Made by a program: the position numbers and the translations under genes
The notes under the pieces: model-generated
The model's database searches: none
What the model saw: only the letters and a program-made list of their open reading frames with translations
Told to the model about the DNA's origin: nothing
Origin: Phoenix dactylifera
Lineage: Eukaryota > Streptophyta > Magnoliopsida > Arecales > Arecaceae
Direction of reading: 5' to 3'
DNA length: 64,000 nt
Assembly (NCBI RefSeq): GCF_009389715.1
Contig: NC_052399.1
Coordinates: 20,091,646 to 20,155,645, forward strand
Shown: piece by piece, positions 38,301 through 51,596 of the stretch
Layout: every line of letters starts with the position of its first letter
Position numbering within the stretch: position 1 is the stretch's first letter

Positions 38301-41300
38301 CAAAATATCTCAAATATGAAAAAGAAGAAATCCACAGCCCTATCATAACAGAAACTACAATAAAAAAATAAATAAATGAAAAGCCACACATACCTTAAAA
38401 AGTGGGATTCAACTCTATTAATCCTATATGACATCAAGCTCATGGTTGTAGTCTGTATCCTTGAACAAACTATCATCCTTAAACCATTTTTAAACACTTA
38501 ACACCCGTTATTTTAGGACTTCCTATCTTCAAGTAATTTCCAACCTGGACTAAGCCCCTTCCTTGACAGACTTGTGTTTAGCTTGCACTGAATATGGCAC
38601 TATAAAGTTAGGCTCCTTATGATCTGTCTTTCATGAGGTTTGTTTTAGGCTCCCTTGGATGCAACTAATTTCAAGGAAAAAAAGAGCAGTAGACAGGAGA
38701 AACGCTATCAAATCGTTCAGGAATATACACAGGAAAAAAAGATCAACTACTCCATGGCTGCAATCATCTCATGTAAATGCCTGTTGCTTAAGTCTTGAGT
38801 GATCCGGATTGCAGGTCCATCTTAGTTAAGCTAAAACTGATTTAGAAGCTGGATTGCAGGTCCATCTTACTTAAGCTAAAACTAATTTAGGAGTCACTGT
38901 AGCAATAGTGCAATGCACACTACAAAATCCCAGAAGCATCATGAGTACTAGAAGGAACGGGGTCAAAGAGCAGATCAATTAGTAAACGGATTCAACTTAA
39001 ATATATAAAATTAGGGGTGGCAAAATATGACCCGACCCGCCAACTCGACCAGTGTTCGACCCACCATAAACAGGTTTGGGTTTGGCCTAAACAGGTTCGG
39101 GTCGTAAACAGATCGACCCGTTTAACCTGTTTATTAATTGGATCGGATACGGGTTTTACATGTCTGACCCCTTTAACCCGTTTAAACGGGCCTAAACAGG
39201 TTAAACGCGTTAAACAGGTTAAATGGGTCTAAACAGGTCGGGTTGAACACGTTAAACAGGTCTAAACAAGTTAAACGGATCGGATTGGATAAACAGGTTA
39301 AACAGATCGGGTCGGGTTGGGCAAACAGATTATCTGTTTATTAAACAGATTAAACGGGTCGGATTACCTGTTTATTAAACATGACAGGTTCAGGTTGTAA
39401 TTTCTGACATGTTTAATAAACAAGTCGGGTTCAGGTTTACGATTTTCAGACCCGACCTGCATGTGACCCGACCTGTTTATGACCCGACTCGACCCGATTG
39501 CCACCCCTAACTAAAATGATGGTGGAACAAGCCTACTGCATTCAGATAGTGATGGACTTTATTTGGACGTTCTTAAGGACTAGCTTTTAGTTGATGATCA
39601 GATTATGGATGCTGTAGGAAGTGCATTGGGCCTTTCTAGTCTTAAGGTAAGGATGTTATGAGAATTGATGTAGCAGGCCACCATAAAGATTCCATTGCTT
39701 ATTGGTCATTCATGCAAATGTAAGCTGACTCATAAAAGCTAATCCACCCAATAAGCATTTGCACCATCAGGATTAACCGATACCACTAACAACTTGAACT
39801 CCAAGGCGCAGAACATTCTGTTCAATCATATTCCCATTTGATGCAAATTATGAGAAGAATCAAATTGGTTCAGATCTATAACCCAACACCCTGACTCAAA
39901 TTAAACTGCCCTGGCCCAGAAAACCCATTCTAATGAAGTAAAATGATTTTTAAAAATTGGATAGTTCAACAACTTTTAGTTTGGAATTAGAAATGCCTGT
40001 CTTCAACCCAATCTAAGCTGGGTTTTACATAATCCAAACAGGATGAGGGAAGGAAGAGGCATTTGAATTTAACAATTCACATTGCTACACAACTGCACAC
40101 TTTTAATCCAACATGTATTATTCATAAATATGTGTTAAAATAAGCAATCATGATATCATTCATTATTCCCACCTGAAGGATCCCAGCCGTGCAGTTGTGT
40201 AAGTAGCTTGCCTTAGTAAACCAGCTGACAATCCCTGCTCCAGAACATTAAATCAGACATAAAAACAGAAAGCACCTTTCAAAACAATAAAGAGAAGACT
40301 TAAAAATAATAATTCAATTAATAACAATTACTCGCAAGGCAACATGTGGGTGCTTTCAGTCATAAATTTGGGGGAGGGACTGCAGATAATGAAAATGGCA
40401 TAGTTTTCAAGAATCAAAAAAATCAATGAGGAATCTAAATGTTAAAAATATAATACAGTGCCCTATATATTCATAAATCACATGAAAATTCACTGTTAAA
40501 AGATTGTGTCATGTGCTTCTGATCTTATGCTGTTAAATATCACTTCAGTATCAGCCTCCTTCATTATTATGACACATCTTATGAGTTATTTCTCTTCATC
40601 ATAAATGTGTACATGTGTAAGTATGAAATTAGACTACAACTACAAGACACCTATATTTGGTCAAAAAAATTCACTGTTAAAAGATCTTGTCAAATACTCC
40701 TGATCTTATGTGGTTAAATATCACTTAAGTGTCAACCTACTTCATTGTTATGACACATCTAATGAGTTATTTCTCTTGTTCATAAATGTGTGCATCTGTA
40801 TTTATGCATGAAATTAGACTAAAGATTGTAAGATACAGATATTCAGTTGAGAATCTTTTTGGCATAACCAGCCTAAACTCTCACATGCAAGGGAAAACAT
40901 GCAATAAAATAACATAATATCCAAAAGAAAACAGTAATTACTCAATAGGCTATGAACACAACCGAACAAGAAAGAAACCGGAGAAGATTGAATCCACACC
41001 CAACAGAAAATCAGAGGGGAATTTTACGATCCTGTCAAACACATTCCACTTCCTCTTGTTCCATATTGATGACATAACCGGAGAAAAAGGAAGAACAATT
41101 ATCTTACTACTTCTGATGGAAGCTTAGAATAGATAAGCAGACAGGAACGACCCACACATACCCTTGCATGCACATGCATGTGAGTATGCACGAGAGAGAC
41201 AGAAAGTTGATATATGATGTGATTATTCAAATTCAAATTTCAAACTTATAAAAGCCATAATGCCAGATAAATATAGATCCCTCCACCATCCCAACAACCC

Positions 41301-44300
41301 CTCCCCTCCTCCGCACCCGCCGCCCCCACCACCCACCCCCCACCCCCTGCATCAAGATAATAAGGCATGAGAAATGCTTCATTTTTGTTTTTTTTTAAAA
41401 AAAAATAAGTGCTTCCTTTGACAAGCGGTAGAATAAGAAAATTTAAACCAAACCCTTATCAAGACAATAAGGCATGAGATAAATTTGATATGAAATATCA
41501 AAGTGGTGTTCATTGTTCAATTCTTAGATATGGAAGTAAATATAGAATATCAAACCATACTAATTTAAGACTAATCCAATCCTGACCACTCTAGGTGAAA
41601 CTTTTATTGCATCATTTGTTTCGATTAAAAACAACACTATTTCATTCCATGAATGAAATGAACTGTTAGTAAAATGACTAGAAAAAGAGTTGGATTTCAT
41701 TCATATCAACATAAAAGAGACCGTGAGACACCATAAATGACTCTGCGCAGCAAGATAACAACTCAATCTAGAACAGCAATAATTCAGTTATATTGTGAGA
41801 CATTGGAACTGGGCCCGGTCCATTTGACCGGCCCAGCCCAAGCTTTCGGCCTCACGTGCATCACATGTGAGGGGGTGTGATGAAGGGGAGAAATTCATCC
41901 CGAAGAAGCCGGGAACGTCTCGTTATTTTTAGGGCTTCTTCCTCCGCCTTTGAAGCCATCCAAAGCAGAGCCGCCACGCCCAACTGGTTGGGGGTTCTTC
42001 TTCCTTGGGCTGTCGGCCAAGAGAGAGGGAGAGAGAGCCATTAAAAATCTGGTTTTTCTTCAGCACAAGTGGTCTTCCTCTACCTCCATTGCCGCCGGAG
42101 AGAGAGCCGCCGGATCTTCGTCGAGGCTGAGGTAAGGGCTCCTAACTTTTCTCTCTTCCTTACGTGATGTTTAGCCATGATTTATTGTGGTTTTTGAGCC
42201 GGCCGATCGCCGGAAATTGGGTCCAAAACAGGGTGCTCTGCTTCGGCAGGGTCGACCATGGGAGCATGTTAAGATTTAAGTTTTATATATATATTGTGAT
42301 GAATTTTAAAAGAAAAATATAATTTTTGGATATTAGGTTCTGCGAGGGATTTGTGAGATTAATTGGATTTGTTGTGGATCGCGTTCAATGTAAGTAATGA
42401 ACTGCCTTTTCTAGACTCTTCATTTATATAATATTATTTTTGCATCAAATAAATTGTTAATGAATTTATATGTGATTTATGAATTTTACGGGATGATTTG
42501 AATGAAAAATAGATATGTGAATTAGAATAATATTTTTTGGACTATTGTTATATTTACTATTCTTACATCGTATATGCATATTTAGATCAGATTATGATAT
42601 ATCTATTATGTTACAAAAAAATTTTTGATGTGTATCAGATTTGGAACTCTTAGCCTGACTATGTTCTGGACTCTGCCAATTGGAGGTTATGCACTGGCAA
42701 TTCTGGCCCCACCGCTAAGGCTGCAAATGGGTCGGATCGACCCGTGATCCATTCCGACCCGCGTAGACCCAACCCGACCCGAATTTTAGGACCCGCGGGT
42801 CTAGATCGGGTCCGAAAATTGGACCCGAATCATTTTCTGGGTTGGGTCTGGGTTTACCGAACGGACCCGGCCCAACCCGAATGGACCCGAAGAAGAGAGA
42901 GAGAGAGAGAGAAAGAAGAAGAGGAAAAGCCTAAGGGGAGTCGGGTTGAAGCCTGGAAGGATAGCAATAGGCATAGGTTCACAGAATCCAAAGGAACCTC
43001 AGCCTGTCAGGATTCTCTCTCGATCTATTACACTATTGATACCTCTGGTGTCTCGGTAGCTGGTTTTTTTTTCCTTCTGTTTTTTGGTTTTTGTTTCTTT
43101 TAACTTTTGAAGGGAGAAAGTGAGGGAACGCTGAACTAAATATGGGTCACATGCCTAGTTTTCTGCAATGGAATTGGATTTTGGAAGAAGGTCTGGGATT
43201 TTTTTTGCCCTCGTGAGAGGGGAGCTGGGAGACACCAAGTTTCATCCAATCAGTCATACAGATAAAAAATAGTGTGATATGAAATTTGGCTTGCAAACCG
43301 ACTTAGTTAGTACGTCATAGGTCATCTGTTCTGACTGGAGGTCAATTGCAAGTCTTTCAAGTCACGGGTCACCCAGCACCTCATAATTATGATATGACCA
43401 AATTAGATCTGCCCAAATACTTTTCCAATAGCACAAAAAAATTGGACCCAATTCAGATCCGAACCCGACACGGATCCGACTCGGACCCGACCCGACCCGA
43501 TTTTCAACCGGGTCGGGTCTGGGTCCAAAATTAGGATCCGAACAAAAAACCGGGTCAGATCAGATACTGAGGGTCTGGGTCCAAAATTAGGATCCGAACA
43601 AAAAACCGGATCGGGTCGGGGTCACCCAGGACCCGACCCGACCCGACCCGACCCATTTGCACTCCTACCAACCGCAGGGTATAAGTGCGGTATTCTGGCC
43701 CACTCCGCAGGGTATAAGTGCGGTATTCTGGCCCACTCCGCAGGGTATAAGTGCGGCTCTGTTTCTAGCCTAGCCACAAGGTATAAGTGTGGTCGTAGTT
43801 AAAGGCTGTTGAGTTGAATGTGATTTGTTTCGAATCAGATTTAGGATTATGTGTATGAATATTTGAAAGATACGGATTTCAATGGATTTGTGTTTGAAAA
43901 GAAATTGATTATGTCATTATGCTGATTCATCGTAATTTGTATTTATATTTTATGTTATTATATGAATTGTCTAGTTAAGTTATTTATTACTTACTGGGCT
44001 GTTTAGCTCATTATACAATTTATTGTTGTTTTACATATTTCGAGAACTAACCTATCGAGGTTTTACAAAATGGAAGAGCGATTAGAAGAACTGAGGCACA
44101 AGTTATCTTAGATTAGGATTTATTTAAATTGATGTTTTATCTTAGACTATTGCTAGACTTGTGAGACATTGTAAGTTGTGTTAGTTAAAGAAATAAAGTT
44201 TGCAAAATATTAGTAAAATATTTTCGCTGCATATTTAGAACCGTGGAACTTTATAAATTGAGTTAGTTAATGAAATAAGATTGCATTTTTATTTAGTTGA

Positions 44301-46509
44301 ATTATTTTATAAAATTGAGATGTTTGGTTATGATGCCTTGCATGCTCGTGGGGAGAGTTTCCTACGGATGTGCGGCGGTTGGCGCAACCCCCGACTCGCG
44401 ATATCGGACCGAGGGCGTGACATATATCTAGCAGAATCTTGACAGTAACCTAAGTAGCATCAGCCGTGTGTTTATGTGGAGGGAGCAAAAAATTCTTCTC
44501 GTAAAACAGGAAAGAAAAAGCAGGAACAAAGCAGTATATGTATCATATTATACAAAATAGTAGATAATAGTAAATGATTTAGTTTGTACTTTGTACAAAG
44601 CACAGCCGATAATTAAATATACAAAATCAACTTGAGAACTTTTGATTAAACTAGGACCATTATTGATAAAAATAAAGTAAATGAAATTGAAGTCGATATT
44701 AGAACTATTGAGAAGAAATTGCCTAAACTAGCAAAACTTTCCAAAGTAAGCATGCAACATATGGCAAAAACTGGAACCATTCGTATGAAAACTTGCCCAA
44801 ACTCATTTTAAGTGAACTGAAACACTTTCATCTGCTGGGATTTGCCAAATGGGATAAAGACCTGCCCAACCTATTAGGATGAAGGACTTGCTCAAACTAT
44901 TATGTAGGATAGAAGAGGTTTTTGCCTACAAAATTACTAGGATGAAGACATGCCCCAAACTATTAGGATGAAGGATTTACAAAAGCAGCATGAAAATTTT
45001 AAAGGTAAAAGAAAGAGAAATGGGAGCGGACAATTGTCCTAGATAAATAGTTCAGGGCTTTATATTGAACTCGAATAATAGCAATTCTTTCGGTCATTCT
45101 CCTTTAGTGCATGCTGATGATCGCCAGTAAAAAAGAGAATTTCAACAAAAGATTGGTAAAGGGGGATTTTTGTCACTAGTTCATTGATTTTCCATCCAAA
45201 AAGCTCAGTGGGTTGAGAAAGAAAGAAAATAATTCAAGTTGAAACATCTTCAAAATTAGGTGGAGAAACTTCCATGTAGGACATAGATAAAGGTAGAGTA
45301 GAAGTGCTTATTATGTTCACTAGGGGGTTCCAAGACCTTCAATGTCATATTACTTGGTTTCTCCATTTGCTAATTTTATGGTTCTTGGATACGTATCAAG
45401 ATGTATTAGTCTCTCCCTCGCTCTGTTATTAAAATGGTTCTCCATATCCAAGAAACACACTAACGGAGACAGATAATTCCAAATTCAAATGTTTCACCTT
45501 TATTGCAAATATAATATTCTTGCTCTGTGCTTGTCGTTCCACAAAATAAATTTCATTAAAGCTGCTCCATTTCTTACTTCACTTAAATGTTATAAATAAG
45601 CTGACATGCAGTACAATTGTACATGTCGCCAGGTCATAGAATGACCTGCTCTGGAATCCACAGTGCCATGTCAATCAAACAATATTGAGATTAATAACAA
45701 CATTAAAGCAAAACAGGCAATGACAAGCTTACCATAAGAAGAAACAACTTATCATATATCACATAAAGTTTCAAGAAAAGCAAATCACCACGAAGAAATG
45801 ACAAAATGGAGACTATGGAGCAGGCTGTAACATAGTTGAGGAGCAAACCTTGTAAAACGAGCCAAATCCCTCTTGGGCGAGCATTTTCTTTGTCACTTGG
45901 AGTGCCGATCCCTGACCCAATTGGATCCTCACCTACCAGACAAACATTCACCAAAATATATGCATCATCACCGAGGAAGGCTATATTACAATATACTATG
46001 AATCCTACAAAGAATAGATCTCGGACCCTTCAAAAGAAAAAAAAAACAATCCAAGAAAAAAAGGGTTTCTTTCCACAACAGGCATCCACTTCGTTGAATC
46101 AAGAAACAGAAACCCCTATTTTCTTGGACCTAGAACAGAAAACAAAATCCATCGACGAAGAGCTCTCAGGTCCCCAAAGAAACAACTTTGATATCGAGAT
46201 AAAAAGATAATACAAATAAAACAGCCAAAAAATCGAACCCATTGAACAAGAAGCACCGGAGTCATAAGCCTGCAACTCCTCCTCCAAGACCCAATATTTC
46301 CTTGTTCTTGGGGGTGCAAGAAAGCAAAAATCCATCAAAAGATGCGAAAACAATTGGCGAAGAAGAAGAACGAAAGATCACGATCTTACCTTGACCATAT
46401 CGATTGGCTGGATCACGCAGGTGGCGAGCATCCCGGAAGCCCCACCATTGGCGAAGGGCTTGACGGTGTTCCAAACTCCGGCCTGGCTCTTGGGCTTCGC
46501 CTCCCCCAT
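35388..46509 (-). CDS. DTC: Mitochondrial dicarboxylate/tricarboxylate carrier (DTC)
   Basis: Six exons on the minus strand: 46509-46390, 45932-45849, 40234-40173, 37807-37446, 35762-35548, 35444-35388. They total exactly 900 nt (299 aa), the size of known plant DTCs. The protein exchanges 2-oxoglutarate, malate and other di/tricarboxylates across the inner mitochondrial membrane. It has the three-repeat mitochondrial carrier fold: signature motifs QPIDMVK, SPADLALIR and LPFDYVKTQ close the odd-numbered helices of repeats 1, 2 and 3. Other family segments are PFANGGASGMLATCV, RQATYTTARLGSFR, AQRRNYKNAFHALYRI, GPTVVRAMALNMGMLASYDQ and RIAPHVMMTWIFLNQI. All splice sites and phases agree. Introns 2 (5.6 kb), 3 and 4 are enlarged by transposons: a solo LTR and two hAT elements, plus a nested third. 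Confidence 0.96.
36094..36949. mobile_element. hAT-like element 3 in DTC intron 4
   Basis: TAGAC/GTCTA termini are flanked by a perfect 8-bp duplication ATGCAGAC (36086-36093 and 36950-36957). The right end inverted (TAGACCTGCTTAATGGGCGG) matches the left end (TAGACAAGATCTTGGGCGG) with gaps. Subterminal regions repeat GCCCGGCCC/GGGCTTGGGC words. The centre (36300-36680) is a C/T-rich tract whose open frames on both strands are low-complexity and not genes. Confidence 0.85.
38806..38895. repeat. 45-bp tandem duplication in DTC intron 3
   Basis: Copies 38806-38850 and 38851-38895 both begin GGATTGCAGGTCCATCTTA and differ at a few bases. Confidence 0.9.
39012..39509. mobile_element. hAT-like element 4 in DTC intron 3
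   Basis: The left end TAGGGGTGGCAA and the right end TTGCCACCCCTA are perfect 12-bp inverted termini. The flanks are TATAAAAT (39004-39011) and ACTAAAAT (39510-39517), an 8-bp duplication with two mismatches. The interior is built of degenerate AAACAGGTTAAACGGGTC and GACCCGACC words on both strands. No coding capacity. Confidence 0.8.
40488..40822. repeat. About 150-bp direct duplication in DTC intron 2
   Basis: Copies 40488-40635 and 40669-40822 both run from ATTCACTGTTAAAAGAT through GATCTTATG, TTAAATATCACTT, GACACATCT and GAGTTATTTCTCTT to GAAATTAGACTA. Divergence is visible but modest. Confidence 0.85.
42716..43667. mobile_element. hAT-like element 5 nested in the solo LTR
   Basis: The left end TAAGGCTGCAAATGGGTCGG and the inverted right end TAGGAGTGCAAATGGGTCGG form 20-bp termini with three mismatches. 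The flanks CCCACCGC (42708-42715) and CCAACCGC (43668-43675) match 7 of 8. The ends are arrays of GACCCGACCC pentamers, inverted relative to each other. The centre includes a (GA)n tract (42894-42912) and unique sequence of about 400 bp that matches nothing I know. Confidence 0.85.
43674..43757. repeat. 33-bp tandem repeat inside the solo LTR
   Basis: About 2.5 copies of a unit beginning GCAGGGTATAAGTGCGG and ending TGGCCCACTCC, starting at 43674, 43707 and 43740. The last copy diverges after GTGCGG. A weaker related unit (CACAAGGTATAAGTGTGG) follows. Confidence 0.9.
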
Positions 46510-46616
46510 TTCACCCGAAACTAATGAAAAAACGAGAGGGAGAAGGGACGAGAAGAAGAGAGGCGAAAGGGGCAAGATGAGGAGAAGCGACCGACCATAC
46601 ACCTAGGATTTAGCTC

Positions 46617-46627
46617 TCATATAAAAA
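46617..46627 (-). promoter_or_regulatory. Possible TATA box of the DTC gene
   Basis: On the coding strand the string TTTTTATATGA lies about 110 bp upstream of the start codon, before a CT-rich leader. Placement fits a core promoter, but it is weak as a motif. Confidence 0.35.
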
Positions 46628-46629
46628 CG

Positions 46630-49600
46630 CCGGCTCCTCGCTTGGCCCGCCACCGGTCGGGCTTCGGGTTGTATCCTTGGCGCCAAGGAATGATTGATCT
46701 TCTTTCGCGACGGCAACCAGTGGATCGTGCCTCACACAGCTTCCAAAGTATTACCAACTTTCCGTACATCTTTTGCACAAATCGCGAGGTATACATTGCG
46801 CGATCCAACGGTGGATGTTACGAAAGAAGGTGAATCATTCTTTCGCGTGGAAGATACAACCCGAACCCACAGGGGTCGTGATTCGGGAGGCCCACTGCTC
46901 CCCTTTTGGCATGTGGTGAGGTCCGACCCGCGTCGGACATCTTAATTGTCCAACCGGGTGGCCTTCCACTTCTTTAACTTCTGGTGGTTGGACAGAGAGA
47001 TTCAGTGATTTTTATGATGCGGCAAGCTCCAACTTGCGCATTTTCCTTTTTTTTTTTGTTTTTATTTTGTTGATAAAGTAGGAGGTGGAAACCTCAAGAA
47101 AAAAAATGAAGCTAGGAGAGAGAGATAAGAAGAGAGAGTGACTTGGAATTACACAACCACGATGAGACTTGTGCTTCGAATTATGTTCAATATAATGCTA
47201 GGGTTCAAGATGAAATGTACCTTTATTTTTTTGGTTATTTTAATAAAGTGACAAGAGAAACTAGATTGGAGAGGTCATAAATAAGTATTAAATATGAAAG
47301 TTGGCTCTCCATAGCTAAAAGAGTAGCATAAACATTATGTGTGGCTAAATAGCCCGGCCAAAAGCCAATGCTGACAACTTCTTTTCTTTTTCTGATCTAG
47401 CTTTTTGGTTGGTTCTTTACATTCGGAAGGTGACATGAGCGTGCATTTTAGTCATAGCATAAGCAAATAATTCTAATATGATACAGGCAACTAGTGAGAT
47501 TTTTTTGGCGAAAGGAAAGCAAGCTTTGGATTCTAGGAAAATATGAAAAAAGAGATGTAAAAAATGGAAATGGGCAAAAGGTGCCAACTTACCAAGCTCT
47601 CCTAGAATAGCTTATTGCAAAGAAAGAGAGAGATGAGTGCCTGCGAATCATAAAAAAAGACCACCTATTTTTCCACTTTTCCGGGCCGGGATCGAGAAGT
47701 GGAAGTCATAAAAAAGAGATGTTCATGCGAATCAAAAAATAAAATGTATGAAAAATCAAAAGAAATAGGTGGTCAAATGTTTCTTTACTCGCACATCCTC
47801 ATGCTTTCAGCAAATAAAACCTAGATGGCACGATAGATTAGGTTCCAGATTATATTATTAGTATTTCAAGTTGTTTTAGAATAATTGACAATTTTTGAGA
47901 TCTAGAGATAATGGACAATTACCGATGGGGAGTACGGATAAGTTTTCTTGTCGGATAAAGGTGAAATACAATCTAATTCGACTTCAAAACAGCTTGAACC
48001 GTTACGGTACATGTTACACTTTGGATTGCATAATTCACTTTATCCCTTTTATATATGATGTATTTTATGGTAGGGGCAGAGGTCATGCAGTCTTAGAACT
48101 AGCATAATTTTTTAATCAAAAGAACAGAATGATTGAACCATGGAAGGAGGGGAAAGGAAAAGGGCAAATTCCCAACCATTGCCATTGAGTAACATCTTTC
48201 ATTTGCAGCAAAGAAGTTCTGATGTCAAGCTATTCCAGCTTTACAATAAGCATGCATACCACAACGTAGATGCTGCTTATATCCAGCGATGAAGTTTTTT
48301 TTAAAAAGAAAAATCAGCCGGCTCAACAGCAATATATATATATATATTGTGTTCAACCTCCTCTTTTTATTCATATTCCTTTGCTGCTCAATCGTAATTC
48401 ACATTTTTCTGATTCATCATCCGTCCATTCCTTCTACAGACCAAATCACAATCAATGAATCTCATTCCATTAGATATAAACAAATATTTCATGTTCAACT
48501 CCATCTCCATTGTCATAGCTCCAAAAAAGATGTTTCCATGTTCCTTATCGCTTCATATAGAAGTGGATAATGATTCCATTGTCAAACTATGTGAGTTATT
48601 AATGTCGAAACCAAAATTTAAGTGGATCATATAGTTCATCAAAAAAATATTGGATTGTATAGGTTCATGCATGTTATAGGCATCTTGCATCCCCAAAAAA
48701 AAAGTATCAGACAACAAATAGGCGTCATCATGGTATGTGTTCATGTTTGATTCCTAATAATTTTCTTGATAGACAATAAGTTCACACACCAAAATCACCG
48801 CTACGTGAGTTCTTATGTCCATGACGCAAGCAAATTCTCTCCCCAAGTAACATGTGGCAGAAATAATCAATAGATGTAACTAATACCTCTACCACCTTTT
48901 GTTTTCTTGGACCTAGGCCATTACAGAAATTAAAGTGATGAATAATAGTGAGCATTAGCAATCAAGGAGAAAAGAAGCCATCAACCCAACGACAATAGTA
49001 ACCATCTTCAAATGAGACCATTTGTCTCTTCGTGCACAGCATAGCATGTCCTTCATTGCGCCAAAATAGGTGGAATCATTCTTCATCTCATGAACAAGTA
49101 AAACATGTCTATAGATAGACCAATAGAGCTATGTATTGGATGGCCTCATATGTGGCTGACCACTCTAAGGGAGCCCTCTGGTTGGTAAGAGGAAGTTACT
49201 TAGAGCACTCCGAGACTTGTTATTTTTTGACTTTTTTTGGATGTATTCACACTAGAAGTGTATGAATCATCTATTGTAGAAAAAAAAAAGTAAAACATTT
49301 GCAGAAGAAACGTATCTATCCTGATAATTCTTTTTTGTCCTACAAGCCTTAGCATTAGTAAAACCATCCACATGGCTTCAGTGGTACAAGTTATTAAGTT
49401 TCGACTCTCTTTTTTCATGTTGAAGATCAGTAGCATACACTCTCGAAAAACCAAAACCACTCTTCTACTTTGTCCAGCTCTTGTTTTTATTAAGGTGGTG
49501 TTTGATATGGGGTGACCCAAAGATTAAGAATGATATAGGAGTAAGTGATAAGATCACCTTGTTTGGTTGTCACTAGTAATGCAGAGATCTCAAATCACCC

Positions 49601-51596
49601 CTACTTCTCAAATCACTGCCCAACCCAATGATCTCAAATCTATTTTTAAGAACAGGTATATAGTGATCTTGGGATAAATTTTGGAACAATCTTACCTATT
49701 GATCCAGCGGTTGAGTATTGGTCAAATCCCCGCATACTTAACTTGAGAGACTCCAGGAAAGAGCTGTCTGCAAGGAAGCACCATCTGTAAGAAATTTTGA
49801 TTTCCATCTTGCTTCCTTCCTCTCCTTTATTTTTTTTTTTTACCGCAGCGATTTATTGAATTCGTGAGGTATTGATTTCTTTATTTCTTGATTTTCTGAT
49901 ATTTTATTCTTTTTATTTCTTACGGTTGATTGAGTCTCTCTTATTTTTTTTGAACATTGATATCAATGCATAAAATAATGTTTTTTCATTCTATAGATCT
50001 GTTTGTATATCTAAGGTGTACAGATTTTTTTTTATAGGATTTGTGATGCATAGATTTTTTTATTATAGATCTATCCTAAAAATCTATATATCCATTTTCT
50101 AAGATGTTTGCTCAAAATTCTTCAAGCATTTTTTTTTTGGAGCTATTTTCATACACCGGATGTATCCATATATGCACATTGCTATGTATGCTATTAAGTA
50201 CTCATAATAGTATATATATTTTTAAGTTATTAATTTATTAATGAGTTCTGATGTTTAAAACTCACTAGGTTCTTGACCAAATCTTCGGGTCAACTCAACT
50301 CAGCTGACTTTCAAGTCTAGCCAAGATTTTGGAATTTTGAACTGTATTTTTGAAGGAAAGATGAAAGAATAAAAGAAAATTTTCTTTTATTTTGACTAAC
50401 CAAGAAAATGACAAAGAAAAAATAAAAGCAATGTGATATGTTTGAGCTACTATGGCCAATTTCCTTCGAAACTATGACTACTTGAAAGGAAGAAAACAAA
50501 GGAGTTTGTCAAGAAAACTTGGTCTCTTAATGCTTTCTTATTTTATTTGCATACTATCTTTCCTTTGGCACCATATAATCTCATATTTTAGCATACGAGC
50601 AGGGATCTCATGATCTGAAACAACATCTCTTTTGTGTTGTGATAACAAAATGAGACAACATGCAGGAGTATTCATATATCCAAATACTCATGATTTGGTT
50701 TGAACACTCTCTCTTTGTTTTTTTGGTTTGTATGTTATGGCTGGTTACTCGTCTAAAGCGAAATAATTGCTCCGGATTAGCAGAGCCTGTACTCTTCCCA
50801 TCATTGATGAAGTTTTCTCCAATACTTTGAATCAACCAATACATCTAATTGTTTCCCAGATTTGTTCAGTTTCATGTAAAAGTAGAAATCAATGAACGGA
50901 AACTTGCTAGAATAAAACTCAAATTTAATTTACACTCACGAACAACTCAACGGGTACAACGTATCATATTGCTGGCTTTCCTCTGCACAAAGTGGGTATA
51001 CTCAGGCTACTTAGATCTAAATTAAGGGTAAGAATGAGCTGCAAATATCCGAACCCGGTGCATTCATGAACATGTTTTGATCGAATGCATGTTGCAGTCG
51101 AAAGCCATTGGTTATTCGGTAAGACTGAAAAAGAATACAAAAATCGACACCCCAGACCCTCTAGGATCATACATGGCGGCATTACCACCGGATATACGGG
51201 TGGCAATGCTTAATAAAATAGACCAATTGAGGCTTCATCGGTTTAATAATCAGGTTTAGATCAAAAATTTTAATTGATTTGGTATATAGATCAGATTCAA
51301 ATTAATAAATTTTTTATATATTTTGTATGCGATCTAATTGGCATCTTGTCTGTCCAAATCGATGGCTACTCCTGGGCGGATGGAATCAGCTCAAAGATTG
51401 CGTGGATCGTACGATTCGGAGTGTCGCTATGTTTCCCTCCAACGGCCAACGGAACGTGTTCGAAGACAAATGCCCGCCCATTAGGCCCGATCAGTCGGTC
51501 CGTTCGTTCCCTTGCAGGTTAAAACCGTCGCCGCTCCCAACTCCCAAAACCCAGACGCCGCCCGTGTCCGCCATCTGCCCATCTCGGTCGGAGCCG
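46630..51596. other. Intergenic between the DTC and L1 genes, which are divergently transcribed
   Basis: No gene recognised. The segment 46630-46960 is GC-richer and probably belongs to the DTC promoter. From 47000 the sequence is AT-rich with A-tracts and a short (TA)n at about 48334. At 49494 a TAA-flanked GGTGGTGTTTG terminus matches the left end of the MITE at 3976, followed by GATCACC-type sequence, but no right end was found. The segment 51350-51596 is GC-rich and probably the L1 promoter and 5' UTR. Confidence 0.4.
49494..49690. mobile_element. Left end of a Tourist-like MITE (fragment)
   Basis: TAA followed by GGTGGTGTTTGATATGGGGTG repeats the left terminus of the element at 3976-4674. 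Repeated AGTGAT/GATCACC/CAAATCACCCC words follow. The right terminus is missing or too decayed to see, so the end given is approximate. Confidence 0.35.

Larger units (their letters stand above)
41794..44422. mobile_element. Solo LTR (probably gypsy-type) in DTC intron 2
   Basis: Runs from TGTGAGACATTGG to GAGGGCGTGACA, with TG...CA ends and a perfect 5-bp target duplication TATAT (41789-41793 and 44423-44427). At 2629 bp, including a 952-bp nested hAT element, it has no primer-binding site, polypurine tract or retroviral-type genes next to it. It is therefore a solo LTR left by recombination between two LTRs. Its motifs ACTGGGCTGTTTAGCTCAT (about 43994) and ATATCGGACCGAGGGCGTGACA-type end resemble the LTR at the window start. 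Confidence 0.88.

Noticed and set aside
42750-43660. GACCC/CCCGA pentamer arrays resembling telomeric or satellite DNA
   Set aside because: They occur inside hAT-like elements with inverted ends and target duplications, in two orientations, and do not match the plant telomere unit TTTAGGG.
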